Source: Planctomycetaceae bacterium
Lineage (GTDB): Bacteria > Planctomycetota > Planctomycetia > Planctomycetales > Planctomycetaceae
Length of the DNA stretch: 20,722 bases
Direction: 5' to 3'
Assembly (NCBI GenBank): GCA_027000105.1
Contig: JALTOP010000171.1
Span: forward strand, 1 to 20,722
Part shown: positions 13,823-20,722 of the stretch, one piece after another
Layout of the letters: each line of letters opens with the position of its first letter
Numbering within the stretch: position 1 is the first letter of the stretch
The notes under the pieces: generated by a model
The model's database searches: none
Seen by the model: the letters and a program-made list of their open reading frames with translations, nothing else
What the model was told of the DNA's origin: nothing
Made by a program: the position numbers and the translations under genes

Positions 13823-14833
13823 TCATCTTGAAATGGGTTGCCAGGAACCTGTTTCCGTACTTTTAAGGATGGCCAGATTGACCTTGAGCGATTCAATCCC
13901 TTCCTGCAAATCGCACAAGGGGGGAAGCACTCCTTCAACCGCGTCCATAAAAAAGCAGGCCTGTTGTTCGAAAAGTGTGTCTCGTTCGAATGTGAATCCG
14001 TTATGATCTTCCCAGGGGGTATCTGGAGTTTTCATTGATCGCCAGCGCTGTTTGTGCATTTCCAGTCGTAGCGTTCCACGATCGCAAACAACCGTGATGG
14101 TCAATTCATTTGGTGCCTGATGCTGGTTGAGCGAGTAACTGGCCAATACGTCGGAGTGTCGGGCAAGAACATGAACGGTATCCTCGACTTCAACACCCTC
14201 CAGCACCTGGTGTGCCGCATCGGCGACAACCCGATCGATATTGCCAACAAGCCACTGACCAGCATTGATTGTATGCGTTAGCGCATCTTGAATGGCTCCT
14301 CCTCCCATTTTCCGATCACGATAGTAGATCTCACGATAGGCGGGGCGGTAAGTCGGAAAATTCTGCCCGGTAACAACGACCAGCTCGACAGGTTTTCCGA
14401 ACTGACCCGTTTTCAGTGCCTCTCTCATCTGCCTGAGAATTGGATTGGCACGAGTCACGTAAGCAACAGAAATTATCTTTCCTGTTGAATCTGCCAGGCT
14501 GCGCAACTCATCAATACGATCGAGGTTCAGGCTCAGAGGCTTTTCAATCAATAGATGCACGCCTTTTTTTATCAGCCAGATTGCCTGTTCAATATGCAAA
14601 GGAGCTGGCGTTGCGATAACAGCAGCGTCAAATTGATCTCCTTTTTCAAAAGCGGCCTCCAATGAAGAATACGGTGTTGCACCAGGATATCGCTCTGCGA
14701 CTGTTCGACGTAGGTCCTCATTTATTTCGACAAACGAAACATCGGCACGACCAGTATTCATAAAGCAACGCAGGTGTCGCTCACCGATTGAACCAACTCC
14801 GACAACGAGGACGTGGTGCTTCTTCCCGTTCAT
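13823..14833 (-). CDS. Gfo/Idh/MocA-family NAD(P)-dependent oxidoreductase
   Basis: The 336-residue protein opens with a Rossmann nucleotide-binding motif (VGVGSIGERH, about 11-20) and has the family's catalytic EKP motif (LIEKPLS, 96-102). The C-terminal alpha/beta domain (about 130-310) carries GGGAIQDALTHTINAGQWL, where the His is a usual active-site residue. No twin-arginine or Sec signal is seen, unlike many planctomycete members, so it is probably cytoplasmic. These enzymes oxidise or reduce sugars, inositols and sugar nucleotides; the substrate cannot be told. AAGGAA lies upstream of ATG 14833. Its convergent neighbour is the DUF1080 gene, 119 nt away, but with opposite strands it is not an operon. 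Confidence 0.9.
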   Translation of the reverse strand: MNGKKHHVLVVGVGSIGERHLRCFMNTGRADVSFVEINEDLRRTVAERYPGATPYSSLEAAFEKGDQFDAAVIATPAPLHIEQAIWLIKKGVHLLIEKPLSLNLDRIDELRSLADSTGKIISVAYVTRANPILRQMREALKTGQFGKPVELVVVTGQNFPTYRPAYREIYYRDRKMGGGAIQDALTHTINAGQWLVGNIDRVVADAAHQVLEGVEVEDTVHVLARHSDVLASYSLNQHQAPNELTITVVCDRGTLRLEMHKQRWRSMKTPDTPWEDHNGFTFERDTLFEQQACFFMDAVEGVLPPLCDLQEGIESLKVNLAILKSTETGSWQPISR

Positions 14834-15292
14834 TGTGATTCCTTATACCAGAGGCTCAACCGTCTTGTAATACCGATGAGTCAACGTAATCCCCACTCGT
14901 TCTGTCGGCCGGCTTGATAACCTGCTTGGAGTGAAACACCCGATTGGACGGGGCATGGTCAAACGCCCTGTTTACATCTCTTATGTCTGAACATTGAGAC
15001 CGACCGTCGCGATTCCCAATCAATGGTATTTTATTGAGTTCCCCAAGGGCATGCACCTCAATATATGACAATCTCGGAATGAGGAAAGAGTTGGAGCATG
15101 CCGTAACCTGGAATTATTCAACAAACCGTACATGCGGGCACCTGCAAGCGATGATAGGTAAACGGTAATAGGCAAAAAACGCCGATTTCTTGCGGACAGG
15201 TTTTCGTAATGTGTGCTCCGAATTGGATACTTCGAGTAATGTAAGAAGCCAAACATCTTCTGAAGAAAAACGCCTTATTGCATTTCTCTTTA
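14834..15292. other. Non-coding region upstream of the candidate small RNA
   Basis: I see no protein gene or RNA gene here. It should contain the promoter for the oxidoreductase gene leftwards, but I could not place it. The right end runs into the promoter at 15293. Confidence 0.35.
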
Positions 15293-15320
15293 TTGCTTTT
15301 CATTTATTTTCTGCTAAAAT
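15293..15320 (+). promoter_or_regulatory. Sigma70-type promoter for the candidate small RNA
   Basis: TTGCTT (15293-15298), a 16-nt spacer, then TAAAAT (15315-15320), in an AT-rich stretch. The expected start is at about 15325-15328, which coincides with the first arm of the rod-shaped fold. Confidence 0.55.
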
Positions 15321-15324
15321 TTTC

Positions 15325-15536
15325 AGCCCTGCTACCAACCTTGCCTTGGCATGGTGGTTGTTGTCTTCATCTGGTACCCGACGGTAATGGACAGCAAGCT
15401 GCCCTCGGTATTGGGCAAGGTGGAATGAAGGAGGTAGCGGCTGTGTTTCTCAAATTCTGATGCGTGGAGAGGTAGACAGATTTTGCGAATCTGAAGCCCG
15501 GTCAACTTGAAATTTTGAAGTTGGTTCGGCTTTTTT
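15325..15536 (+). ncRNA. Candidate structured small RNA with rod-shaped 5' domain
   Basis: Nested complementary arms run inward through 15324-15443: CAGCC/GGCTG, GCTACC/GGTAGC, ACCTTGCC/GGCAAGGT, GGCA/TGCC, TTGTTGTC/GACAGCAA (one G-U), CAT/ATG, and TACC-CGAC-GGTA at the tip. The order is preserved throughout, so the whole 120 nt can fold as one imperfect rod. The largest unpaired stretch, GGAATGAAGGA (15422-15432), holds two GGA motifs of the kind CsrA binds and overlaps a Shine-Dalgarno-like AAGGAGG. A 6-bp hairpin (CAGATT-TTGCG-AATCTG, 15477-15493) and an intrinsic terminator follow. No known class fits: it lacks SRP tetraloop, RNase P and tmRNA hallmarks; a 6S-like rod is possible but the ends do not pair. 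The class and function are unknown. Confidence 0.5.
15494..15536 (+). terminator. Intrinsic terminator of the candidate small RNA
   Basis: AAGCCCGGTCAACTT (15494-15508) pairs with AAGTTGGTTCGGCTT (15518-15532), using three G-U pairs and one mismatch, around a 9-nt loop. TTTTTT follows at 15531-15536. Confidence 0.75.
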
Positions 15537-15610
15537 ATGCAGCATTGTTGTGTAGGCTGCTGATATCAGATTCCGCTATCGAGGCGTTTCTTCTCCGTTG
15601 ATATAACTTG

Positions 15611-15684
<74 letters not shown>

Positions 15685-15759
15685 ATTGCAGTAACCCGAG
15701 TTGAACGCACTGGTTGGCGTACCTGCTTCAAGTGAAGTAGCGTGCCCGGAGGGGTTGTG

Positions 15760-15785
15760 AAAAGTGGTGGTTTTACCACTTTTTA
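15760..15785 (+). terminator. Terminator-like hairpin after tRNA-Arg
   Basis: AAAAGTGGT (15760-15768) and ACCACTTTT (15775-15783) form a perfect 9-bp stem with a 6-nt loop, followed by a T. It works in both directions on paper and lies between tRNA-Arg and the integrase relic. Confidence 0.6.
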
Positions 15786-15811
15786 TTGCAATCTTTTCCT
15801 GGGACATCGCA

Positions 15812-15940
15812 ATGCCCTCTGAATCAATCCCTTCTTGCCGGCTCCATAAAGCTTCCGGCCAGGCCCGTATGATCATTGATGGTCGCCATATCTACCTGGG
15901 CAAATACAACTCACCTGAAACCTCAGAATTATGCTTGAAT
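15812..15940 (+). pseudogene. N-terminal relic of a planctomycete-type tyrosine integrase
   Basis: From ATG 15812 the first ~40 codons read MPSESIPSCRLHKASGQARM, IIDGRHIYLGKYNSPETSE. This matches my recollection of the start of a large planctomycete integrase group, with SYRLHK-ASGQA and the YLG-YGSPES turn. After SPETSE the resemblance stops; the frame runs on to 16045 with unrelated sequence, so the core-binding and catalytic domains are gone. Its place just downstream of tRNA-Arg is typical for an element integrated at a tRNA 3' end. It is therefore probably the residue of a lost mobile element. It is unrelated in sequence to the intact integrase at 2465-3454. Confidence 0.7.
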
Positions 15941-16279
15941 TCTGCTGGAGATGTCGCTTGTCAGGTTCCTCGTCGAATAAAAGCCGGTTACCACCCTCCT
16001 GGTATCCCTACTACTGGTTTCAGAAGTTCTCGTCAAGTATCTTGAGTTCGCAGATATCTTGAGTTCGCAGAAGGCAACTTATCAATACGGCTCCAATTTT
16101 TCAGGAGGAGACGCCATTCCGTGATGAGATTACGATTCATGTCGCCTATCCGATCGCTTGTGCCACGAAGTCTCTGTTCATATGGTGAATATTTCCTTAT
16201 GGGGGCCACATTTTTATACGGTGTAACAGAGTGGTGATAGTGAAAGAAAGTGCATCGTAACAATTCGGGAATTGGAAAA
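15941..16279. other. Decayed region with a perfect 17-bp tandem repeat
   Basis: No gene is visible. TATCTTGAGTTCGCAGA occurs twice in tandem at 16038-16054 and 16055-16071. The rest looks like degraded sequence left by lost mobile DNA. Confidence 0.5.
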
Positions 16280-17260
16280 ATGAGGGAGAGGAATGTGAAA
16301 CTTGTCATGCTGCTACTATTGGGGAGTTTGATTCCCATCACTGCATTTGCCGCAGAGCCAATTCATATCGGTAACCGACGTGAGTTGTTCGTAGACAAGT
16401 ATTTGATCGACCACATGGATGGTGTTGAACTGCGGTTGCAAAAACCAGTACCACGTGAGGTGGTCATTGTGCATGATGCTCCATGGTAAGGGAATTCTTG
16501 TGGTTATCACACCATTTTTCGTGATGGCGATCTGTACCGGATGTATTACAAATCCGCTGTGCAGGTCTTGAAGGGTGAACCGAAACCTCATGGCGTACTC
16601 GCCTGTTATGCGGAAAGCAGCGATGGAATTCGCTGGAAAAAGCCGAATCTTGGCCTGTTCGCGTTCAACGGTTCGAAAGAGAACAATATCATTTGGGATG
16701 GTCTCGGGGCACACGATTTCACACCGTTCCGCGACCCGAATCCGAACTGCAAACCTGATGCGAAGTACAAAGCCGTGGGCAATGCGGGCGGAGTTGGCAA
16801 CGGGCTGCTGGCTTTCAAATCGGCCGATGCCATCCACTGGTCACGACTGCAGGACAAGCCGATCATTACCAAAGGTCTGTTTGACTCACAGAACCTTGCG
16901 TTCTGGGATTCACAGCGCGACGAGTACCGCGTCTACGTCCGCGACGTTGTTGATGGTCGGCGTGACATCCGCACGGCGACATCGAAAGATTTCATTCACT
17001 GGAGCGATCCCGTGTTTCTGGAGTATCCCGGCGCACCGCCGGAGCAGCTCTACACAAATCAAATCATTCCGTACTATCGGGCCCCGCATCTGTTTCTCGG
17101 ATTCCCAACCCGGTATCTCGACCGTGGCTGGTCCGAATCGATGCGAGCATTGCCGGGATTGGAACACCGAAGGCGTCGTTCTGAAGTATCTTCGCGTGAA
17201 GGTACTGCCTTGACCGATGGCCTGTTCAGGACCAGTCTCAATACGAAACCATTTCGGTGA
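16280..17260 (+). pseudogene. Secreted glycosidase-like (five-bladed propeller) gene, nonsense-mutated and 3'-truncated
   Basis: From ATG 16280 a signal peptide (VKLVMLLLLGSLIPITAFAA) leads into RRELFVDKYLIDHMDGVELR and PVPREVVIVHDAPW, the start of a planctomycete family with a GH32/43-like propeller fold. TAA at 16487 follows PW; the same frame then continues GNSCGYHTIFRDGDLYRMYY, where the family has PWEGNT, so a Glu GAA became TAA. Family-like sequence continues (SSDGIRWKKPNLGLF, SADAIHWSRL, TATSKDFIHWSDP, RYLDRGWSESMRALP) to TDGLF near 17230. It then decays and stops at 17258. The C-terminal third of a normal member is missing. The intact gene would encode a secreted protein that handles glycans; this copy cannot be functional without readthrough. 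Confidence 0.8.
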
Positions 17261-17280
17261 TAGAGTCTCTTCAAGCAAGA

Positions 17281-17583
17281 ATGCGGTTCCAGGCCGCAAA
17301 CACCATTACATACAAACGGGAGGCGTGGCTAGGGGAAGTTGATCCGCGACTTCGTCTGACATTCGATCAACTGCCCAGTGCGTTATCCCCCGACTCATAC
17401 GGAAAAGTCAGCCATATCCCGGGATCTCCTTTGATCCCGGCTGGTGAAGTGATTACGGAGATAAAATTTAATCAGGCTGTTCCGCGCTGGTTGCGGGACA
17501 TTGTCGCAGAGCAGGGATTGATCCCTCAGCGTTTTTCGAAATATGCGACAGGGATCGATTGCCTGCGGCAACCGCTTGGCTGA
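17281..17583 (+). pseudogene. C-terminal fragment of a VTC-domain protein (polyphosphate polymerase type)
   Basis: About 100 codons read ITYKREAWLGEVDPRLRLTF, then GEVITEIKFNQAVPRWLRDI and IPQRFSKYATGID, followed by a stop at 17581. These match the last strands and helix of VTC domains: a basic KREAW strand, the E-I-K-F strand with catalytic Glu and Lys, and the terminal SKY-x-x-G helix. VTC domains make polyphosphate from ATP in a tunnel. The N-terminal half of the domain, with most of the phosphate-binding basic residues, is absent. The frame differs from the glycosidase relic just upstream. It is probably the far end of a deletion joining two unrelated genes. A functional short protein is unlikely. 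Confidence 0.7.
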
Positions 17584-17703
17584 AAACTCTCCCACCGCAG
17601 AGAAACCAGAACACCGGTTTTTTCAGAAAACCAACAGGCTGTACCTGGAGACACGTCATTTTCGAGGTTAAGCGACGAACATTGCGAGAACCGTGTAGAA
17701 CCT

Positions 17704-19116
17704 CTAATAATTGGTTAACCAGAATCCTCCTGCAATACCAAGTGCGCGTTCAAGACTGCGGTCGAACGTTCTGCGGAACCACCACTTGTAATCAGGATTA
17801 AGATAAATAATATCGCCTGGTTGTACCAGAATCGATTCGCGCTTGTCGTAACGTGCAGCAATTAAATCGACGTGAACAAGCAAAGATTCGCCATCAGGTT
17901 GATGCCGATGTACCGTCACTGTGGTCGGCGAATCAATCGGATCAATGTAACCGGCCATTGCAACTGCCGTTACGACATCAATGTCACGATCCTTGGGAAG
18001 CAAAAAGCCATTCCCAATTTCTCTATTGCGGGCATCAAGAGAAAATCTTGTCCGATTCTGTTCACTTAACTTGCCAACAACATAAAAAACCTCTTGCACA
18101 GCGGGAGGAACAACAATTACATCACCAGGATTGAGTACGGTCTGTTGAACATCCAAGGTAGCGATATCGTATCCACGAAGAGGTATGCGCAAAATGGCAC
18201 CTGACTGCGTTGGAGCGTCAAACTGGGAGACTGATGAGTGAGGCGAAGCTGATGGTTGGACCTGGGCAGGCAAAACCTGATTCAAAGCGGGTCTGCGAAC
18301 TTCAAGAGAATGCCCGAGAGTTGTCCTGGGCCGACTGCTACGGTAGCTGGAATTCATCGCTGGAATCATTGATTGAGATTGTAATCTGTTTTCAGAGTGA
18401 GCCAGAGCCCTTCTTTCTATAACGGGATTATCCTCCGATGATTGATACCCAGTCTGCTGGATTGCTCCATTGTGATTATAATAATTCTGCGACGAGGGAA
18501 TCACACCGCGGGAAAGCGAGGGAGTTGGCTGGCGTCGATGAACTTCAATTTCATCGGCTGCATCAACCGTGAAGCCTCCAGCTGCGGCGATCGCATGAGC
18601 AATATCATTTTCATAACGGGGTAGTGCATGAATTCCTGGATTATGGACTTCGCCCAACACCAGGACATTTACCGTCCCCTTTTCGACCAGTGTGACTGAG
18701 GCCGCCGGATTGACAAGAATCCCGTTCGCCAGCGCATTATTGACAATTGTCTGGGCCGCCTGCAGCGAGTAGCCTCCAACAAACAGGCTGCCAACGCGGG
18801 GCAATTGAATGAAACCGTTATCCTGCACCTGAGTACGTAAGGGGCGAAATGAAGTTTCGCCAAATAAATCCGGAATAATAACTTCCAGAACATCACCCGG
18901 GCCAAGCAGGTATTCGGCAGGTGGCGGAGAAGAAAGCGAACTGATGTTTATTTCCGGCAGATATTTGTTGACCGGGTTCCGAAACGAATCGGGGAGTTGC
19001 GAAGCAGGAATGCCATGAGAACGCAAAGGCGCAAAGCAACCGGGCAGCGATACAAGAATCGCTACTGTCGCCAACAGGCTCAATCTCTGCCTTATCCACT
19101 CCCCCAAAACAGGCAT
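17704..19116 (-). CDS. Wza-like polysaccharide export lipoprotein with SLBB domains
   Basis: This 470-residue protein has a lipoprotein signal with lipobox LPGC (Cys27), so it is probably anchored in the outer membrane. The polysaccharide-export domain (about 68-145) contains EYLLGPGDVLEVIIPD. An SLBB domain follows (about 150-195, VLVLGEVHNPGIHALP). Next is an unusually long Ser/Gln/Asn/Pro-rich linker (about 197-305), then a second SLBB-type region (about 320-450) with NPGDVIVVPP and QPGDIIYLNPDYKWW. Wza-type proteins form the octameric outer-membrane channel for exopolysaccharide. A GAGGGG site lies upstream of ATG 19116. The deacetylase gene lies 159 nt upstream on the same strand, in keeping with an exopolysaccharide locus. 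The low-complexity insert between the two domains is not seen in E. coli Wza. Confidence 0.88.
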   Translation of the reverse strand: MPVLGEWIRQRLSLLATVAILVSLPGCFAPLRSHGIPASQLPDSFRNPVNKYLPEINISSLSSPPPAEYLLGPGDVLEVIIPDLFGETSFRPLRTQVQDNGFIQLPRVGSLFVGGYSLQAAQTIVNNALANGILVNPAASVTLVEKGTVNVLVLGEVHNPGIHALPRYENDIAHAIAAAGGFTVDAADEIEVHRRQPTPSLSRGVIPSSQNYYNHNGAIQQTGYQSSEDNPVIERRALAHSENRLQSQSMIPAMNSSYRSSRPRTTLGHSLEVRRPALNQVLPAQVQPSASPHSSVSQFDAPTQSGAILRIPLRGYDIATLDVQQTVLNPGDVIVVPPAVQEVFYVVGKLSEQNRTRFSLDARNREIGNGFLLPKDRDIDVVTAVAMAGYIDPIDSPTTVTVHRHQPDGESLLVHVDLIAARYDKRESILVQPGDIIYLNPDYKWWFRRTFDRSLERALGIAGGFWLTNY

Positions 19117-19275
19117 TCGAGCCCCTCTGTCATCCCTGATAATCGACAGTTACCCCTCAACGCAGAATTTAACTGCGCATTCCTCTGCCCGTTCTATCGA
19201 AACCTGGATGGCCTGTTGCCCAGCAAAATCGGAGTAATCGTTACAAATTCCGCAAATTACTTGCCTTCCGCGAAG

Positions 19276-20298
19276 CTATAACCAGCAACGATTGAGCCAT
19301 CTGAACTCCTGAACAAGTTGCGCGCGGAAGATTGATAGAGATGTTCCTTGTCCCACGTTGATTCTTCTTAGCTGAAGAAGGTCTGCGGAATTGAGGTCGT
19401 TGATTCCTCTTCTCGTTGTAAATGCAAGCTTGAATCCGATCCTTCTGAGGGTCTCGCTGGCGGCGTCGCTGACCCCACCAGCCGGGTAGGCAATAATCGG
19501 CAAAGTCTCCCCAATTTCACGGCAAAGATCATTCAGAGAACCCATCGCCTGTTCAATTATATTTTTCTCGTCAATGCGGTTTAACAACGGGTGAGTTTGT
19601 GTATGCGGGGCAAGCGTCACTCCCAGACTAGCCAGTTGCCTGAGATCATCCCAGCCCAGCACGTAATTTTCGAGTTCAGGAGCATTCAGTTCTTCGCAGA
19701 TTCTGTCGACTTCCTGCATCGCCTGTTCGTGGGGGAGAGTCTTGATCAGGTTCCGTACTTTTTTGAAGGAATTTTTTTTATCCTGTTCTGTTCTTAAAGA
19801 GAAACGGTCGTCATCGAATCTCACTTCAGCAGTCCGGTTGGCGTTAGCCACCGCGGCATACAGGCGGTCCCACCAGAAAACTCGTTTTGGCTGGTCCGGA
19901 AATGCTGTTGGCACAAATAAAGTGACCGGTAGATTGTACGATTTCATGATGGGCCAGGCGTGTTCTGAAAAATCCCGATAGGCATCATCAAAAGTAAGAA
20001 GAACAGAACGGGCAGGCAGCGATGTTTTCCTCTCGATTGCATCCAAAACGGTATGCATCGAAACAACATGGTAATTCCGGGCAACTTCTTTGATCTGCCG
20101 GGCAAATTCTGCAGGTGTTGCACTGACCATCCCGGGATGAAGATTTTCCATTCGTGATGGCTCATCAATACGGTGGTACGTCAAGACTCGCAGTAAATTA
20201 TGGCTACGGTCATTAATCTGCTCCAACAACCGCAGGCAGTCTTCAAACAGACTGCTTTGGGTGGCACGATGCAGAATCGGTTTGACGATACTTACCAT
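19276..20298 (-). CDS. NodB-type polysaccharide deacetylase
   Basis: A 340-residue protein with the NodB carbohydrate esterase 4 fold. Motif 1 is LTFDDAYRDF (Asp104 and Asp105), motif 2 is APHTQTHPLL (His232 and His236, metal ligands), and motif 3 is AYPAGG (270-275). The spacing suggests an active metal-dependent N- or O-deacetylase. No signal peptide is evident at the N-terminus, and an inserted helical segment (about 140-210) separates motifs 1 and 2, as in deacetylases of exopolysaccharide loci. It lies 25 nt downstream of the ATP-grasp-like gene and upstream of the Wza-like gene, on the same strand. The ribosome binding site before ATG 20298 is weak. The likely role is trimming acetyl groups from, or modifying, the exported polymer. 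Confidence 0.88.
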   Translation of the reverse strand: MVSIVKPILHRATQSSLFEDCLRLLEQINDRSHNLLRVLTYHRIDEPSRMENLHPGMVSATPAEFARQIKEVARNYHVVSMHTVLDAIERKTSLPARSVLLTFDDAYRDFSEHAWPIMKSYNLPVTLFVPTAFPDQPKRVFWWDRLYAAVANANRTAEVRFDDDRFSLRTEQDKKNSFKKVRNLIKTLPHEQAMQEVDRICEELNAPELENYVLGWDDLRQLASLGVTLAPHTQTHPLLNRIDEKNIIEQAMGSLNDLCREIGETLPIIAYPAGGVSDAASETLRRIGFKLAFTTRRGINDLNSADLLQLRRINVGQGTSLSIFRAQLVQEFRWLNRCWL

Positions 20299-20323
20299 GG
20301 TTTACTCTGTCTTCATAGGAAAA

Positions 20324-20722
20324 TCAGCGAAGATCACATGAGCCGATCATGCCTTTGCCTGTCACAACCTGAGCCACTGTGAATCTTTTATCCGGCATGA
20401 TCTTTCGACGCAGAGAACCGCAAATCTGACGCGCTTCCCGTATTGCTGGTGAGAGGTCATCCAGTGCGAACAGATCTTGATGATCCCGAAATGTAAACAG
20501 TCGCAACCAGTCCAATGCACACTGCGTAAATGAAATGGAATTGACTTTCCAACCAGACTGCTGGGCAGATACAACTGCCCGTGGATTAAAATATTGCTGA
20601 AGCCAATGCCAGTTCCAGCGTAAATCATTACGAAGATTTCGGCATCGGACACCAGGGCGATAATGTGCGTCAAACTTTGTCTGAGCTTCTACCAGCAACT
20701 CGTAAAGATGAAGCGGGAAATC
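20324..20722 (-). CDS. C-terminal part of a probable ATP-grasp protein (cut by right edge)
   Basis: The frame is open from the window edge to TGA at 20324, giving about 132 residues with no start inside. The visible start DFPLHLYELLVEAQ and then HYRPGVRCRNLRNDLRWNWHWL resemble the end of ATP-grasp enzymes, which read roughly as DFP-LY-L then YRxGVR-x-R. The rest (SPAIREARQICGSLRRKIMP) is not informative. If correct, the protein would join a carboxylate and an amine or similar using ATP, perhaps on a sugar or cell-envelope intermediate. It sits 25 nt upstream of the deacetylase on the same strand, so they probably form one operon. The family assignment is tentative because the ATP-binding part lies outside the window. 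Confidence 0.5.
   Translation of the reverse strand, partial: DFPLHLYELLVEAQTKFDAHYRPGVRCRNLRNDLRWNWHWLQQYFNPRAVVSAQQSGWKVNSISFTQCALDWLRLFTFRDHQDLFALDDLSPAIREARQICGSLRRKIMPDKRFTVAQVVTGKGMIGSCDLR

Noticed and set aside
15189..15460. Short plus-strand frames (60-65 codons) across the candidate small RNA
   Set aside because: They lack good starts and domains and cross the nested helices. The RNA fold explains the sequence better.
15744..15754. Inverted near-copy of the tRNA-Arg 3' end (GCCCGGAGGGG) as an attachment-site remnant
   Set aside because: Only about 9-10 bp match and in inverse orientation; a true attachment-site duplicate would be direct and usually longer.

Overview
The window looks like chromosomal DNA from a planctomycete (Planctomycetota). 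The evidence is a secreted DUF1080 protein, a Gfo/Idh/MocA oxidoreductase, a five-bladed-propeller glycosidase-like relic of the type common in this phylum, a CPFC membrane-anchored protein, a planctomycete-style integrase relic, and a mobile element carrying csrA. All family names come from reading motifs; no database search was run.

Positions 1-3700 (minus strand) are part of an integrative, phage- or plasmid-like element. In transcription order it holds a 77-aa protein, a tyrosine integrase (ATGA overlap), a hairpin, an unrecognised 117-aa protein, a DUF2303-family gene broken by a frame change, tRNA-Met(CAU), a second RNA with tRNA acceptor, D and T arms but an abnormal middle, csrA, and a helix-turn-helix protein that runs off the left edge. 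The linker of that last gene contains iteron-like C-rich repeats, as in phage initiator genes that carry their own origin.

Positions 3700-7655 (mostly plus strand) are an accessory patch. It has a BrnT/DUF4258-like toxin and ribbon-helix-helix antitoxin pair with a promoter-embedded palindrome. A HipA-like kinase and a DUF3037 gene follow, overlapping by ATGA, and then a zinc-ribbon membrane protein. The patch ends in a tandem duplication of about 157 bp that abuts tRNA-Phe(GAA), a plausible island boundary.

Positions 7656-14833 look like ordinary planctomycete chromosome: a membrane-anchored CPFC protein, an M24 (Xaa-Pro-type) peptidase, a B12-binding radical SAM protein with a DUF4080-like C-terminus, a secreted DUF1080 protein, and a Gfo/Idh/MocA dehydrogenase.

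Positions 14834-17700 contain no intact protein gene. The most striking signal is a possible undescribed small RNA at about 15325-15536. It has a sigma70-type promoter, a 120-nt rod-shaped fold made of seven nested helices, a second hairpin and an intrinsic terminator. After it come tRNA-Arg(UCG) and a gene graveyard: the first ~40 codons of an integrase, a glycosidase-like gene with a Glu-to-stop change and a missing 3' end, and the C-terminal part of a VTC (polyphosphate polymerase-type) domain.

Positions 17704-20722 (minus strand) are an exopolysaccharide cluster: the end of a probable ATP-grasp protein (cut by the right edge), a NodB-type polysaccharide deacetylase, and a Wza-like outer-membrane export lipoprotein.
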